Source: Spirochaetia bacterium
GTDB lineage: Bacteria; Spirochaetota; Spirochaetia; Treponematales; Treponemataceae
Direction of reading: 5' to 3'
Assembly (NCBI GenBank): GCA_022768865.1
Contig: JALELH010000123.1
Coordinates: forward strand, 1-61,126
Length of the DNA: 61,126 nt
Shown: positions 42,052 through 52,114 of the stretch, piece by piece
Position numbering within the stretch: position 1 is the stretch's first letter
Layout of the letters: every line of letters starts with the position of its first letter
Notes under the pieces: generated by a model
What the model saw: only the letters and a program-made list of their open reading frames with translations
The model's database searches: none
Told to the model about the DNA's origin: nothing
Program-made: the position numbers and the translations under genes

Positions 42052-43401
42052 ATGGAAAACTTTTTTGACAAATACATAAATACTGTAAACCGCGTTGAGC
42101 CTATAAAGTATACGGGAACTGTTATAGGCGTAAGCGGTCTTTTAATTGAATCTAATGGTCCCCGTTCTGTTATTGGTGAAATCTGCACAATTCATGTTCC
42201 AAGCCAGAATACTTCTATTCTTGCTGAAGTTGTTGGCTTTGAAGGCACAACAGTCCGCCTTACTCCATATGGTGATACAAAGGGAATTGAATGCGGTGCA
42301 GAAGTTGTTGCGTCAGGGCATGTTCTTGAAGTTGCCGTAGGAAACCATCTGCTTGGCAGGGTTATTGACGCAACGGGTAAAGCCTTAGACGGCAAGGGAG
42401 ACATAGCATCTTCTGAATATTATCCTGCTACGGCAGCTCCTCCTAACCCGATGAAAAGAAAGCCTATTGACCGCCGTATTGTAACTGGTGTGCGTGCCAT
42501 AGACGGTCTGCTTACTGCAGGCAAAGGGCAGCGCTTAGGAATTTTTGCGGGCTCTGGTGTAGGTAAATCCACATTGCTTTCTACCATTGCAAGAAATACA
42601 AATGCAGACGTAAACGTTATTGCACTTATTGGTGAACGTGGACGTGAAGTCCTTGATTTTATTGAGCGTGATTTAGGAGAAGAAGGACTTAAACGTTCCG
42701 TTGTTGTGGTTGCAACTTCTGATACTCCTTCTATATGCAGGTTAAGGGCTGCCTATGTTGCTACTGCCATTGCAGAATATTTCCGTGATAAGGGAAAAGA
42801 CGTAATGATGCTTTTTGACAGCGTTACCCGTTTTGCCCATGCCCAGAGAGAAATTGGTCTTGCCAATGGCGAACCACCTGCACAGCGCGGTTATCCGCCT
42901 AGCGTTTTTGATATGCTGCCGAAGCTTCTTGAAAGGACAGGAACCAATGATAAAGGATCAATTACTGCCTTTTATACAGTTCTTGTAGACGGCGGCGATA
43001 TGGATGAACCTATTGCAGACAAGGTGCGCGGAACCCTTGACGGCCACATTGTTTTAAGCCGTGATTTAGCCGCAAAACAGCATTATCCTGCCATTGATAT
43101 GCTTACAAGCATAAGTCGTCTTTCAAATCGTGTAAGCGGTGAAAATACAAGAAAAGCCGTTCAGCGTGTGCGCCGCTGGATTGCTACTTATGCAGAACAG
43201 GAAGATTACATTACTGCCGGCGTTTATCAGAAAGGCAATAATCTTGATGTTGATGAAGCAATTGATCATCATCAGGCAGTGGAAGACTTTCTTTGTCAGG
43301 AACAGAATGCCCGTTTATCTATAGAAGATATTCTAAAAAAACTTTCAGAAGTCAGCGGTATTGAAATTCCGGAAGAAGAATATGCTGAATCTCCAGCCTG
43401 A
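42052..43401 (+). CDS. fliI: Flagellum-specific ATP synthase FliI
   Basis: A 449-residue export ATPase related to F1 beta. Walker A is GIFAGSGVGKST near 163-174, Walker B is VMMLFDSVTRFAHAQ, and PPAQRGYPPSVFDMLPKLLE is the family signature. Start by GGTGGGAA. Forms the export complex with FliH and FliJ. Confidence 0.97.
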   Translation: MENFFDKYINTVNRVEPIKYTGTVIGVSGLLIESNGPRSVIGEICTIHVPSQNTSILAEVVGFEGTTVRLTPYGDTKGIECGAEVVASGHVLEVAVGNHLLGRVIDATGKALDGKGDIASSEYYPATAAPPNPMKRKPIDRRIVTGVRAIDGLLTAGKGQRLGIFAGSGVGKSTLLSTIARNTNADVNVIALIGERGREVLDFIERDLGEEGLKRSVVVVATSDTPSICRLRAAYVATAIAEYFRDKGKDVMMLFDSVTRFAHAQREIGLANGEPPAQRGYPPSVFDMLPKLLERTGTNDKGSITAFYTVLVDGGDMDEPIADKVRGTLDGHIVLSRDLAAKQHYPAIDMLTSISRLSNRVSGENTRKAVQRVRRWIATYAEQEDYITAGVYQKGNNLDVDEAIDHHQAVEDFLCQEQNARLSIEDILKKLSEVSGIEIPEEEYAESPA

Positions 43402-43417
43402 TTTTGAATGCTGACTT

Positions 43418-43831
43418 ATGAAAAAGTTTCAGTTTAAGATGCAGAAGATTCTTGATCTCAGAAAATTTGAACAGGATCAGGCAGAAGCAGAACTTGGCAA
43501 AGCCAATGCAGAAGTTGCAAGAATTCAGCGTGAACTTGATTCCATTGCACAAAAAAAAGTAAGCACGGCAAAGTCCAATGAAGGGCAGACTGATTTTTTT
43601 GTTTTAAGCCAGATGGACAAATTCTTTAAGGGACTTGATATCCAAAAAGAGGATTTTCTTAAACAGATGGTGCAGGCACAGATGGTTGCCGATGAAAAAA
43701 GGGCTGTTGTTTTAGAGTGCATGAAAAAAACAAAATCCCTGGAAAAACTGCGGGAAAAACACCTTGCTGCATGGAAAAAAGAAATGCAGAAGCAGGAAGA
43801 AAACCTTATGGACGATTTAGTAAAGCACTGA
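43418..43831 (+). CDS. fliJ: Flagellar export protein FliJ
   Basis: A 137-residue, almost wholly coiled-coil protein beginning MKKFQFKMQKILDLRKFEQD, as FliJ does. It stimulates export by contacting FliI and FlhA. It lies 16 bp after fliI with no clear Shine-Dalgarno, so it probably relies on coupling. Last gene of the operon; the next gene is convergent. Confidence 0.88.
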   Translation: MKKFQFKMQKILDLRKFEQDQAEAELGKANAEVARIQRELDSIAQKKVSTAKSNEGQTDFFVLSQMDKFFKGLDIQKEDFLKQMVQAQMVADEKRAVVLECMKKTKSLEKLREKHLAAWKKEMQKQEENLMDDLVKH

Positions 43832-43838
43832 GATGCTC

Positions 43839-44492
43839 TTATTCCGGCAGTTCAATCCTGTTCCAGCCTGCGTTTTTGTCCATGGATTTAAGCTGTTCTA
43901 TTACCTTGTTCAGTCTTGCAAGTTCCCTGTCTAAAGTTTTTTTGTAGTTAAGTTTTCCGCTGTTAATGCGTTCCCTTTCATCTTCCCAGTTCTGAAGTCC
44001 TGTTAAATAAAGAAAGTTAAATTTTCCTACGCCGGCTTTTTCTGCCCAGATGGAAGCTTCCTGCCAGTAAGTGTAGCATGCTTCATAGCAGGTTTTTGCT
44101 TTTTCAAGATTGCGCAGGTATTCATCTTTCCATGGTGCATCGTAAAAGTAAGCTACTTTTTTATCGTAAATTCTGCCAAGGCGTAAATGCTGTTCTATCA
44201 GTTTTAAATTTAAATGCATCTGGAAAAGGCAGCGGTATTTTTCCCATTGAGATTCGTCTTCTATTTTTGTATAGGCATAAAGGGGATTGCAGAAATCTGC
44301 TTTTACTGCCTGTTCCAGCCACCAGATGTTCTCAATTACGTCATCGCTTAACTGCTGGTGGTGAATGTGGTAAAGCTTATAATAGTCTTCCTTATATTTG
44401 CAGACGTAGGCAGAAGGTTTTTCAACTGCAAAAACTGCAATAAGTGAACATAAAGAGAAAATTTTAAATGCCTTAACAAAAGATTTTTTCAC
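43839..44492 (-). CDS. Exported hypothetical protein
   Basis: A 217-residue protein from GTG, with an N-terminal signal (KAFKIFSLCSLIAVFAVEKPSA) and a helical, Trp/Tyr-rich mature part (IENIWWLEQAVKADFCNPLY). Likely periplasmic. I do not recognise the family, but the place beside flagellar genes suggests a spirochaete periplasmic role. The GTG lies six bases after GATAAT (44504-44499) with no Shine-Dalgarno. Confidence 0.7.
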   Translation of the reverse strand: MKKSFVKAFKIFSLCSLIAVFAVEKPSAYVCKYKEDYYKLYHIHHQQLSDDVIENIWWLEQAVKADFCNPLYAYTKIEDESQWEKYRCLFQMHLNLKLIEQHLRLGRIYDKKVAYFYDAPWKDEYLRNLEKAKTCYEACYTYWQEASIWAEKAGVGKFNFLYLTGLQNWEDERERINSGKLNYKKTLDRELARLNKVIEQLKSMDKNAGWNRIELPE

Positions 44493-44590
44493 ATTTCAAT
44501 TATCGGTATTTTTATGGCGTAAATGAGCTTATTTTAGAGTATTAAATAAATGGTAAATTTCTGATATAATTTATTGAATTTATATTTACT

Positions 44591-47500
44591 ATGAAGTCCC
44601 GTGCCTTAAAAACTATAATCGGTATTTCAATATTCCTCACCATAATTGCCATGACCATAGTTGTCCTTCATCCTTTGTATACAAGGGTGGATCAGGCAGT
44701 TCGTTCCATAGAAGCAGAGGCTTTAGGCAGGTTTGAACAAAAATCAGGACTTTCAGTTTCCTATAAGTCACTTTCACCGTCAATTCTTTCCGGCATTGTT
44801 TTAAAGGGAATATCCCTAAAGGATTCTAATACAAAAGAAGAAATTTTAACCATTAAAAAAACTTCAATTAAGTATAACCTTTTGAATATCCTTCATGGAG
44901 ACATGAAACATGCCTTTACAAAACTTTCTGTAAGCAACGTGATTATTAAATGCAGCCAGGAAAAACTAGCAGGCTATTTTACGTCTTCAGAAAATAAACA
45001 GGAAGAAAAAAATGCTGTTACCATTTCTTATGTTGAAGATTTAGTCCGCAACCTTGCTTTTTCCGTTCCTTTTGATGTGCAGATAAAAAACGTTCGTTTT
45101 GTTTATTCTTCCGGAAAAGATGTCTATACAATTGCATTAAGGGAACTTCTTTTAAAAAAAGATACTCAGGCAACTTCTGTTTTCTTAAAGCTTACAGGCT
45201 ATGTGGATTCTAATATCAGCACATTCGGATACAGGTCTGCAGGCCTAACTTACAGAATCGACGGCAACTTAATGAATTCCATTTCCGGCAGTTCTTTCAG
45301 GTTAAGGGTTGGTGATTATAAAAAGGCCGATTTTTCCGTTAAGTATCAGGAATTTCTTTTAAATTATAAAGACCACAGTTTTATTGTCAGGACAACAAGA
45401 AACTTTTTCCCTTTAAATATGCGTGTCCTGTTGAATCTGGATAGTTCTACTTTAGATGCAACTGTAAAAATGGATAGATTGAATCCGCTCAATCTTTTCA
45501 GGGCAGCGTCTTATATGGGCGTTATAAGATTTTTTAAAGGCACGATTTTTACAACTGATTCCAGTTTTACAATGAACTTTAAAACTTCCAGAATTTTCTG
45601 GTCTACAGATACCTATGCAAATGTTCCCAAAGGATTAAAACTTGATAAGAACGGGCAGGATGTTCGTGTAAAATGCAGGGGAAACAATACGGATGTTCAG
45701 ATTCAGGAACTTTCTGCAGACGGAAGTATTTTTAAGGGAATATTTAGAGGGGAATTTAATATTCCAAAACTTCAGCCAAAGGGAACCATGCAGCTTGATT
45801 ATTATAGGTTTGCAAATGGAAATAAACTTTCTGCAACTGCACAGTTTTACCCTCGTGCAACAGAAGGTTTTGACTTTTTTATGCCGGAAGTCCGCTTTGG
45901 CAAGTGGTGCGTATATTCAAATTTTAAAGCCTATTCTTCTCTTGGTAAAAATATTGTTTTAGTTGTTGATACTGATGACTATTCCCACGTTGATGAATAT
46001 GGAACTCCTGGTCATGTTACTGCCAATGGAACCTTACAGTTTGGAGACAATATGTATCTTCAGGCTTCTGCAACCTTAAACAATTTCTTTCTTGATACGG
46101 GCTTAAAGACTGCCGCTTTTTTTACAGACAAAGAAGGCGGAAAAGCCTATGTTGCACCTGTTCTTCCAATAGCAGAGCCTTACATTACACAGGTTGAATG
46201 CTACTTTGCAACTGACTTTGACAACTACATGTATAATTCGCCGGTAGTAATCTGTGCTAACACACAAAAAGACAAGGAAATTCTTTTTGTTTCTTTTGAC
46301 GGAACGGACACTTCTTTTTCTTTCAGCCGCATAGACTTAATGTATGGAAGCAATTCAGTTCTTGCTTCCGGTTCCTTAGATATAGATACAAAACTTCATC
46401 AGATGAATTTTTTCACAGACATGAACCTTAATTCCTTTCCGTATAATTTCAGCGGTGTATGGGCTTGGGGAGATTTTTTAACCATGACTGGTGATTATGG
46501 TTTTGAAGCCCTTGTAAATTATGGTAAAAATACAGACGGTTCTTTAAGGTTTGATAATCTTCCGCTTTCTTATGGCAAGTATGCAGGTTCCTTTTCTTTA
46601 GATACGAATTTCAGTTTCGGACAGGACGGAACATGGGATGCCTTTATAGACAAATTTGAAGTCAGCGAATTAAGCAATAATTTCAGGTCTAAACCTAAAC
46701 TTGTTTTTGCCGGTGAACTTAACGATAAAGGTCTTATTGCGTCAAATATTCTGTATTCAGATAATATTTCTTCCCTTGACGGAACGGGCTTTATTATGTG
46801 GAATTCATCTGATGCAGGTTTTGATAATGCCCAGGTTAATATAAATCTTGCAAGCCCGGTTTCTACAGAGAAAATAAATTTCAGCGGTGAAGCAAGGAAT
46901 ATGGCTCAGAACGGTTTTTCTTTTAAAAACATAAAGAAAGACCTTTATTTAAATATAACTTCCAATATTTTGTCTTTTCCTGTAAGCCGTTTTATAAAAG
47001 GGCAGGGCAGCGGAAACACTGTTTCTTTAACCGTAAATGCCAGCGGAACAATAGAAAATCCACTTTATTCAATTAATGTAACTGATGCTTCTGTTTTATT
47101 CGGCGGAAATAATTTGACGGCAAAACTTAATGCCACATTTATTGACAGTATTTTTGAAGTAACAGATGCTAAACTTGCATGGCGTTATTTTACAATAGAA
47201 GACGTGTATGCAAGCATAGACATGAACGACTTTAACGGCAATGCGGGCCTGCATTTTAAAATGAATGGCGTTGACAGGACTTTTGATGCAGGTTTTGATT
47301 TTGCAGTTTCCAATCTTTCAGAAGCTGCAAAGAAAGGCGTGCCGGAAGCCTTTTCTGTTGATGCAGACTGCGTAAGCCTTGAAAGTAATTTTATAGAATC
47401 CTTTAATCCTTTCCATATTTCCATGATTCGTTCTCCAGGACGGATAGATATTGTAACAGATGAAAATATAGGTGCTTATGGGGAAATCCTTGATGACGGC

Positions 47501-49072
47501 TTTGTTTCATTTACCGTAACGGAAGACAAGTCCCTGCATTTTGCCATGGATGGAAGTTACAGAAATAATACCCTTGATTTAAACATGAACAACGTTTACT
47601 GGGACCTTTCTAAAATTGCCTACATTTTTAATTCTGATATGTTTACCCTTTATTCTGGAATTCTTTCTGGAAATTTAAGTATTTCTGGGCCTGTTGGCGG
47701 TCCGGAATTTAATGGAACCATGTCTTTGCTTTCTCCGGATTTTAACCTTCCGCAGTATATTCCGGATCATTTTACAACGGAGGAAATTAAGGTTTTCTTT
47801 TCTCAGGAAGAAATTTCCCTTACAGAAACGCTGTTCCTTGTGCGCACGGGATATGTTGCCGTAAGCGGCCTGATTTCCATGGACCGGTGGGCACTTGCTA
47901 ATTTTGTAGTAAACCTGCGCACTCTGGAAAATTTTAAAATCCCTGTAGATGCAAAGGTTGATCACTTTGCCATTAAGGGCTTTACTTCTGTAGATGCTTC
48001 TTTAATTCTTGAAGACCGATCCCTGACTTTAAGTGGTTCTATTGAACTTCAGAATTCTGAGCTTTCCTATAATATGGGCAGCACACAGGAAAAAATCATT
48101 GAACCAATAAGTCAGAATATAAACCCTAAAAGTAAAAACAAAAAAAAGAAAAAAAGTTCAACGGGTAAAACCGGATTCAAGCCTTCAATAGACTTTAACA
48201 TTGACCTTGCCTTAATGATTAGCCAGAGGGTTCAGATAGATGTTAATCCGTTTTTAAGAAGCTTGATTGCTCCTTCTACACCGATTTATGTAAACGTTGA
48301 TACAACTTCCGGATTATGGAGTATAAAAAGCGACATTACCCTTAAAGGCGGAGAAATTTCTTACCTTAACAGAAACTTCTATCTTAAACAGGGTAGGCTT
48401 ATATTGAACGAAACTCAGGATCATTTTGACCCGAATATTACCGTCCGTGCAGAAACCCGTGAACGTGATACTAACGGGGAAAATGTTACTATTATTTTGT
48501 CTGCTATTTCTCAGAACCTTTCAAACTTTAACGCTGTTCTTTCTTCTGTGCCTGCCAAGTCAGAAACTGAAGTTATGGCTATTTTGGGTCAGATTATTTC
48601 AGGTGATGCAGATTCTGCCGGAAAACTTGTCATTTCAGGAATGGATTACGGCATGCAGGTTACGGTTTTGCGCAAAATAGAGAATGCATTGCGTGATTTA
48701 TGTAATTTTGATATATTTTCAATCAGAACTACGGCCTTACAGAACACTGTTATGCAGGGACTAGAATTTGGAAATCGTCCTGAAAATAATTCAGTAATCG
48801 GTAACCTGTTTGATAATTCAACTGTTTATATAGGTAAGTATTTCGGAAGCGATGTTTATGCCGACGCTCTTCTTCACTGGACCTATGATAAAAAAACAGC
48901 AGGCAGCAGTGAAGCAATGGGAGACGGTCTCGTTTTCCAGCCTGAAATAGGTCTAGAGTTTAATGCTCCATTTGCAAATATACGCTGGAATTTTGCTCCG
49001 GATCTGAGTGACATGCAGGCGTCGTGGGCAAAAGCAACATCAGTTACGTTTTCGTGGCGGTGGGCATTCTGA
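44591..49072 (+). CDS. tamB: TamB-like translocation/assembly protein (DUF490)
   Basis: A 1493-residue protein: an N-terminal membrane anchor (IIGISIFLTIIAMTIVVLHP), then a very long stretch of amphipathic beta-strands, then the conserved C-terminal TamB domain (about 1150-1493, including NRNFYLKQGRLILNETQDHF). TamB-family proteins bridge inner and outer membranes and are implicated in outer-membrane protein assembly or lipid transport. It lies directly upstream of bamA, as in many diderms. A TATAAT lies at 44565; no Shine-Dalgarno. Confidence 0.87.
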   Translation: MKSRALKTIIGISIFLTIIAMTIVVLHPLYTRVDQAVRSIEAEALGRFEQKSGLSVSYKSLSPSILSGIVLKGISLKDSNTKEEILTIKKTSIKYNLLNILHGDMKHAFTKLSVSNVIIKCSQEKLAGYFTSSENKQEEKNAVTISYVEDLVRNLAFSVPFDVQIKNVRFVYSSGKDVYTIALRELLLKKDTQATSVFLKLTGYVDSNISTFGYRSAGLTYRIDGNLMNSISGSSFRLRVGDYKKADFSVKYQEFLLNYKDHSFIVRTTRNFFPLNMRVLLNLDSSTLDATVKMDRLNPLNLFRAASYMGVIRFFKGTIFTTDSSFTMNFKTSRIFWSTDTYANVPKGLKLDKNGQDVRVKCRGNNTDVQIQELSADGSIFKGIFRGEFNIPKLQPKGTMQLDYYRFANGNKLSATAQFYPRATEGFDFFMPEVRFGKWCVYSNFKAYSSLGKNIVLVVDTDDYSHVDEYGTPGHVTANGTLQFGDNMYLQASATLNNFFLDTGLKTAAFFTDKEGGKAYVAPVLPIAEPYITQVECYFATDFDNYMYNSPVVICANTQKDKEILFVSFDGTDTSFSFSRIDLMYGSNSVLASGSLDIDTKLHQMNFFTDMNLNSFPYNFSGVWAWGDFLTMTGDYGFEALVNYGKNTDGSLRFDNLPLSYGKYAGSFSLDTNFSFGQDGTWDAFIDKFEVSELSNNFRSKPKLVFAGELNDKGLIASNILYSDNISSLDGTGFIMWNSSDAGFDNAQVNINLASPVSTEKINFSGEARNMAQNGFSFKNIKKDLYLNITSNILSFPVSRFIKGQGSGNTVSLTVNASGTIENPLYSINVTDASVLFGGNNLTAKLNATFIDSIFEVTDAKLAWRYFTIEDVYASIDMNDFNGNAGLHFKMNGVDRTFDAGFDFAVSNLSEAAKKGVPEAFSVDADCVSLESNFIESFNPFHISMIRSPGRIDIVTDENIGAYGEILDDGFVSFTVTEDKSLHFAMDGSYRNNTLDLNMNNVYWDLSKIAYIFNSDMFTLYSGILSGNLSISGPVGGPEFNGTMSLLSPDFNLPQYIPDHFTTEEIKVFFSQEEISLTETLFLVRTGYVAVSGLISMDRWALANFVVNLRTLENFKIPVDAKVDHFAIKGFTSVDASLILEDRSLTLSGSIELQNSELSYNMGSTQEKIIEPISQNINPKSKNKKKKKSSTGKTGFKPSIDFNIDLALMISQRVQIDVNPFLRSLIAPSTPIYVNVDTTSGLWSIKSDITLKGGEISYLNRNFYLKQGRLILNETQDHFDPNITVRAETRERDTNGENVTIILSAISQNLSNFNAVLSSVPAKSETEVMAILGQIISGDADSAGKLVISGMDYGMQVTVLRKIENALRDLCNFDIFSIRTTALQNTVMQGLEFGNRPENNSVIGNLFDNSTVYIGKYFGSDVYADALLHWTYDKKTAGSSEAMGDGLVFQPEIGLEFNAPFANIRWNFAPDLSDMQASWAKATSVTFSWRWAF

Positions 49073-49099
49073 TAAGTTCAAAAATTTGAGGATATAATT

Positions 49100-51580
49100 A
49101 TGTCATTTAAAAACAGAAAGTTTCTTTTTGCAGTTCTTGCAGTGCTTTTTTCTGTATTTGTTTCGGCTTTTGCACAGGATTCACTTCCAGACAACTGGTA
49201 TTACGATAAGCCTATTAAGTTAATTCACTTTCAGAATCTTGTTACCGTAAAACATGGCGACCTGGACGGCGTTACAAGCAGTTTTATAAGCAAGCCTTTT
49301 ACAGATGACCTTATCAGCGAACTTTACGATAAACTCTTTTCCATTGAATATTTTGATGATGTTGAAATTAAGGCTACAAAAAATTCAGATAACGGAAAGA
49401 CCGTAACTTTAATTGTTGTTGTTCAGGAAAAGCCTGTAGTTGCAAAAATAAAATTCAGTGGAAATTCCGGACTTCATACTTCAGATTTGAAATCAAAGAT
49501 TTCATTAAAAAAGGATGATATTTATATAGAAAGTAAGCTTTCAATGGACGAAAGGGCACTTAGAAACTTCTATATAGAAAAAGGTTATACAAAAGCTACC
49601 GTCAATGCTTCCTGCGAAATGAAGGAAGACGGAGCCTACATCAGTTTTAAAATCCGTGAAGGAAAAAAATCCGTAGTTAAAAAGATAAATTTTGTCGGCA
49701 ACAAAGTTGTTTCTTCTAAAACCCTTAAAGGCAAAATTAAAATGAAGGAAGTAAGCCTTTTTAACAAAGGTGCTTATCAGGATACTTCAATTTCTGCTGA
49801 TTCAAAGGCAATTTTAACCTATTATCAGAACCGTGGTTATGCAGATTCAAAAATCCTCAATGTATCTACAGATACTGAATATAACGAAAAAAAGAACAGG
49901 GAAGAACTGACCATTACTTTTGATATTCAGGAAGGTGCTCAGTATACTTACGGCGGCATGTCTTATGTGGGCAATAAGGTTTTCAAGGATGATGAACTTG
50001 ACAGTCTTGTAACCTTAAAGACTGGTGCAATTTATAACGAAACAAAGTTTCAGGAAACAAGAGCTAATATTCAGAATAAATATTACGAAAACGGATATAC
50101 ATCAAACATGTTCTATCCGGAACAAAAAAAGGATGCAGATTTAAGGGTTGTATCTTATGTTTTGCACATAGAAGAACGCCCTAGAAGCCATATTGAAAAT
50201 ATCATCATAAAAGGAAACGAAAAAACAAAAGACTATGTAATCCGCCGTGAAATTCCCATTGACGAAGGTGATATTTTTTCCAATGCTAAAATTACAAGCG
50301 GTTTAAGAAACCTTTACAACCTGCAGTTCTTTTCTGCCGTTGCTCCTGAAGTTGTTCAGGGATCAGAAGAAAACCTTGTAGACATTGTGTTTACGGTTGA
50401 AGAACAAAGCACAACTTCCCTTGACGTTGGTTTTACTTTTTCAGGTGTTTCTGATCCTAATGATTTTCCGGTTTCCCTTTATGCAAAACTGCAGGATTCA
50501 AACTTGTGGGGAGAAGCTCGTTCTGCCTCTATCAGTACAACCCTTTCTACAAGCGAACAGTCTGTTTCTTTAGGTTATGGGCAGAACTGGATTTTTGGTC
50601 AGCCTGTAAGCGGAAATATTTCCGTTGGATATTCTCATTCTACAAACTATGCACTGCGCAATAAGTTTATGCCTAGCGGTGACATTAATAACGACTACTA
50701 TTACATGAAGTATAAGCAGAATCAGTTTGACTTAAGTACATCCCTTGCAAGGCGCTGGACTCCTGATTTTGCTATTTTTACCCTTGCCGGTGGTATGACA
50801 AACAGTATTCTTTATAACGACTATAACGATTCTTATTTTGTTCCTTATGATAGTTCCGTCAGTTATTATAACAACAACTGGGAACCTAAAAATTCTATCT
50901 GGTCTTCTTTCTCTGTTGATGCCAGAAACATTGCCTATGATCCTTCAACAGGATGGTTTGCAAGCCAGAGACTTTCCTGGTATGGTCTGTTTAAGAAAGG
51001 AACCTTTAACTTTGCTCCGGACTGGGGGGAGACAGAATTCTATTTAAGGTCTGATACAAAGGCAGAAAGATATTTTACAATCTTTGATCATTACTTTGTT
51101 GACAAGTTTGCAGTTAAACTTGTCCTTATGGGATATTCATCCCTTTCCCTTCAGTTTCCTGCACCTGGAACAAACATAAAAAGGGCAAACCAGCTTTATT
51201 TTGATGGTATGTTTACCGGCCGCGGCTGGACGATTTATAACAAAAACTATGGTCGTGGTCATGCTATGTGGAATAATACTGTTGAATTACGTTATCCCCT
51301 TATTCCTGGCATCCTTGCCTTTGACATCTGGGGTGATGCTGTTGCCGTAAAAAAGGAACAGGAAGATTTGTTTACTTCCCTTACAAAAGAAGACTGGTAT
51401 TTCAGTTTTGGTCCTAGTATAAGATTCTGTATTCAGCAGTTCCCGTTAAGGCTTCTTTTTGCCAATACATGTAAATTCCGCGATGGCGAATTCTACTTTA
51501 CAGACCAGGACGGTGACGGTGACTATAACTGGAAGAGCAACTGGCACTTTGTTCTTTCTTTCAATTTGTTCAACAGATAA
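49100..51580 (+). CDS. bamA: Outer-membrane protein assembly factor BamA
   Basis: An 826-residue Omp85 protein. A signal peptide ends near SAFAQ (residue 26), then about five POTRA domains (30-430; e.g. KIKFSGNSGLHTSDLKSKIS), then the 16-strand barrel. The barrel loop reads FTGRGWTIYNKNYGRG where VRGF is usual, and the protein ends FNLFNR rather than with an aromatic residue. Shine-Dalgarno GAGGATA; 27 bp after tamB. Confidence 0.94.
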   Translation: MSFKNRKFLFAVLAVLFSVFVSAFAQDSLPDNWYYDKPIKLIHFQNLVTVKHGDLDGVTSSFISKPFTDDLISELYDKLFSIEYFDDVEIKATKNSDNGKTVTLIVVVQEKPVVAKIKFSGNSGLHTSDLKSKISLKKDDIYIESKLSMDERALRNFYIEKGYTKATVNASCEMKEDGAYISFKIREGKKSVVKKINFVGNKVVSSKTLKGKIKMKEVSLFNKGAYQDTSISADSKAILTYYQNRGYADSKILNVSTDTEYNEKKNREELTITFDIQEGAQYTYGGMSYVGNKVFKDDELDSLVTLKTGAIYNETKFQETRANIQNKYYENGYTSNMFYPEQKKDADLRVVSYVLHIEERPRSHIENIIIKGNEKTKDYVIRREIPIDEGDIFSNAKITSGLRNLYNLQFFSAVAPEVVQGSEENLVDIVFTVEEQSTTSLDVGFTFSGVSDPNDFPVSLYAKLQDSNLWGEARSASISTTLSTSEQSVSLGYGQNWIFGQPVSGNISVGYSHSTNYALRNKFMPSGDINNDYYYMKYKQNQFDLSTSLARRWTPDFAIFTLAGGMTNSILYNDYNDSYFVPYDSSVSYYNNNWEPKNSIWSSFSVDARNIAYDPSTGWFASQRLSWYGLFKKGTFNFAPDWGETEFYLRSDTKAERYFTIFDHYFVDKFAVKLVLMGYSSLSLQFPAPGTNIKRANQLYFDGMFTGRGWTIYNKNYGRGHAMWNNTVELRYPLIPGILAFDIWGDAVAVKKEQEDLFTSLTKEDWYFSFGPSIRFCIQQFPLRLLFANTCKFRDGEFYFTDQDGDGDYNWKSNWHFVLSFNLFNR

Positions 51581-51593
51581 TTTGGAGTTCAAT

Positions 51594-52109
51594 ATGAAAA
51601 AATCTTTTTTAATCAGTATTTTTGCAATTGCTTTTTCAGCAGCCTCTTTTTCACAGCAGATTACAAAATTTGCTGTAGTTGATACCAATAAAGTTTATCA
51701 GGCTTATTTCAGGAATTCTGCACCGGTCAGAAATTACGAAACTAAGAAAGAAGATTTTCAGAAAGAACTTGATAAGCACGTTGCAGAGCTTCAGCGCCTT
51801 AACGATCAGAAGATTGAAGCACAGCGCAAGGGCAACGATTCTGAAGCAATGAAAATTGAAGCACAGATTACAAAGAAAACTGATTTTATAAACGAATATT
51901 CAAGTGCAAAAAATACGGAACTGGAATCCCTTAAAAAGTCACTTAAGGAAAACAATACATTTTATAAACAGCTTTATGATACCCTTGCACGTGTTGCAGA
52001 AAGCGGCGGTTACAGTGCAATTTTAAATCTTCAGGAAGCAAATTCAGTTTTATGGTATAGCCCTTCCGTTGACATAACAGACCAGGTAATTTCTCAGCTA
52101 GGATTGTAA
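51594..52109 (+). CDS. skp: Periplasmic chaperone Skp/OmpH
   Basis: A 171-residue protein with a signal peptide (MKKSFLISIFAIAFSAASFS), FAVVDTNKVYQAYF, and a long coiled-coil stalk, as in Skp. It holds unfolded outer-membrane proteins for BamA, its neighbour. ATG 51594 follows TTGGAG; longer upstream in-frame sequence overlaps bamA and lacks a signal peptide at its start. Confidence 0.9.
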   Translation: MKKSFLISIFAIAFSAASFSQQITKFAVVDTNKVYQAYFRNSAPVRNYETKKEDFQKELDKHVAELQRLNDQKIEAQRKGNDSEAMKIEAQITKKTDFINEYSSAKNTELESLKKSLKENNTFYKQLYDTLARVAESGGYSAILNLQEANSVLWYSPSVDITDQVISQLGL

Positions 52110-52114
52110 TTTTT

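Noticed and set aside
44493..44536. Sigma-28 promoter for the gene at 44492(-)
   Set aside because: ACCGATAA matches the -10 well, but no TAAA-type -35 lies at the right distance; a simple GATAAT -10 explains it.
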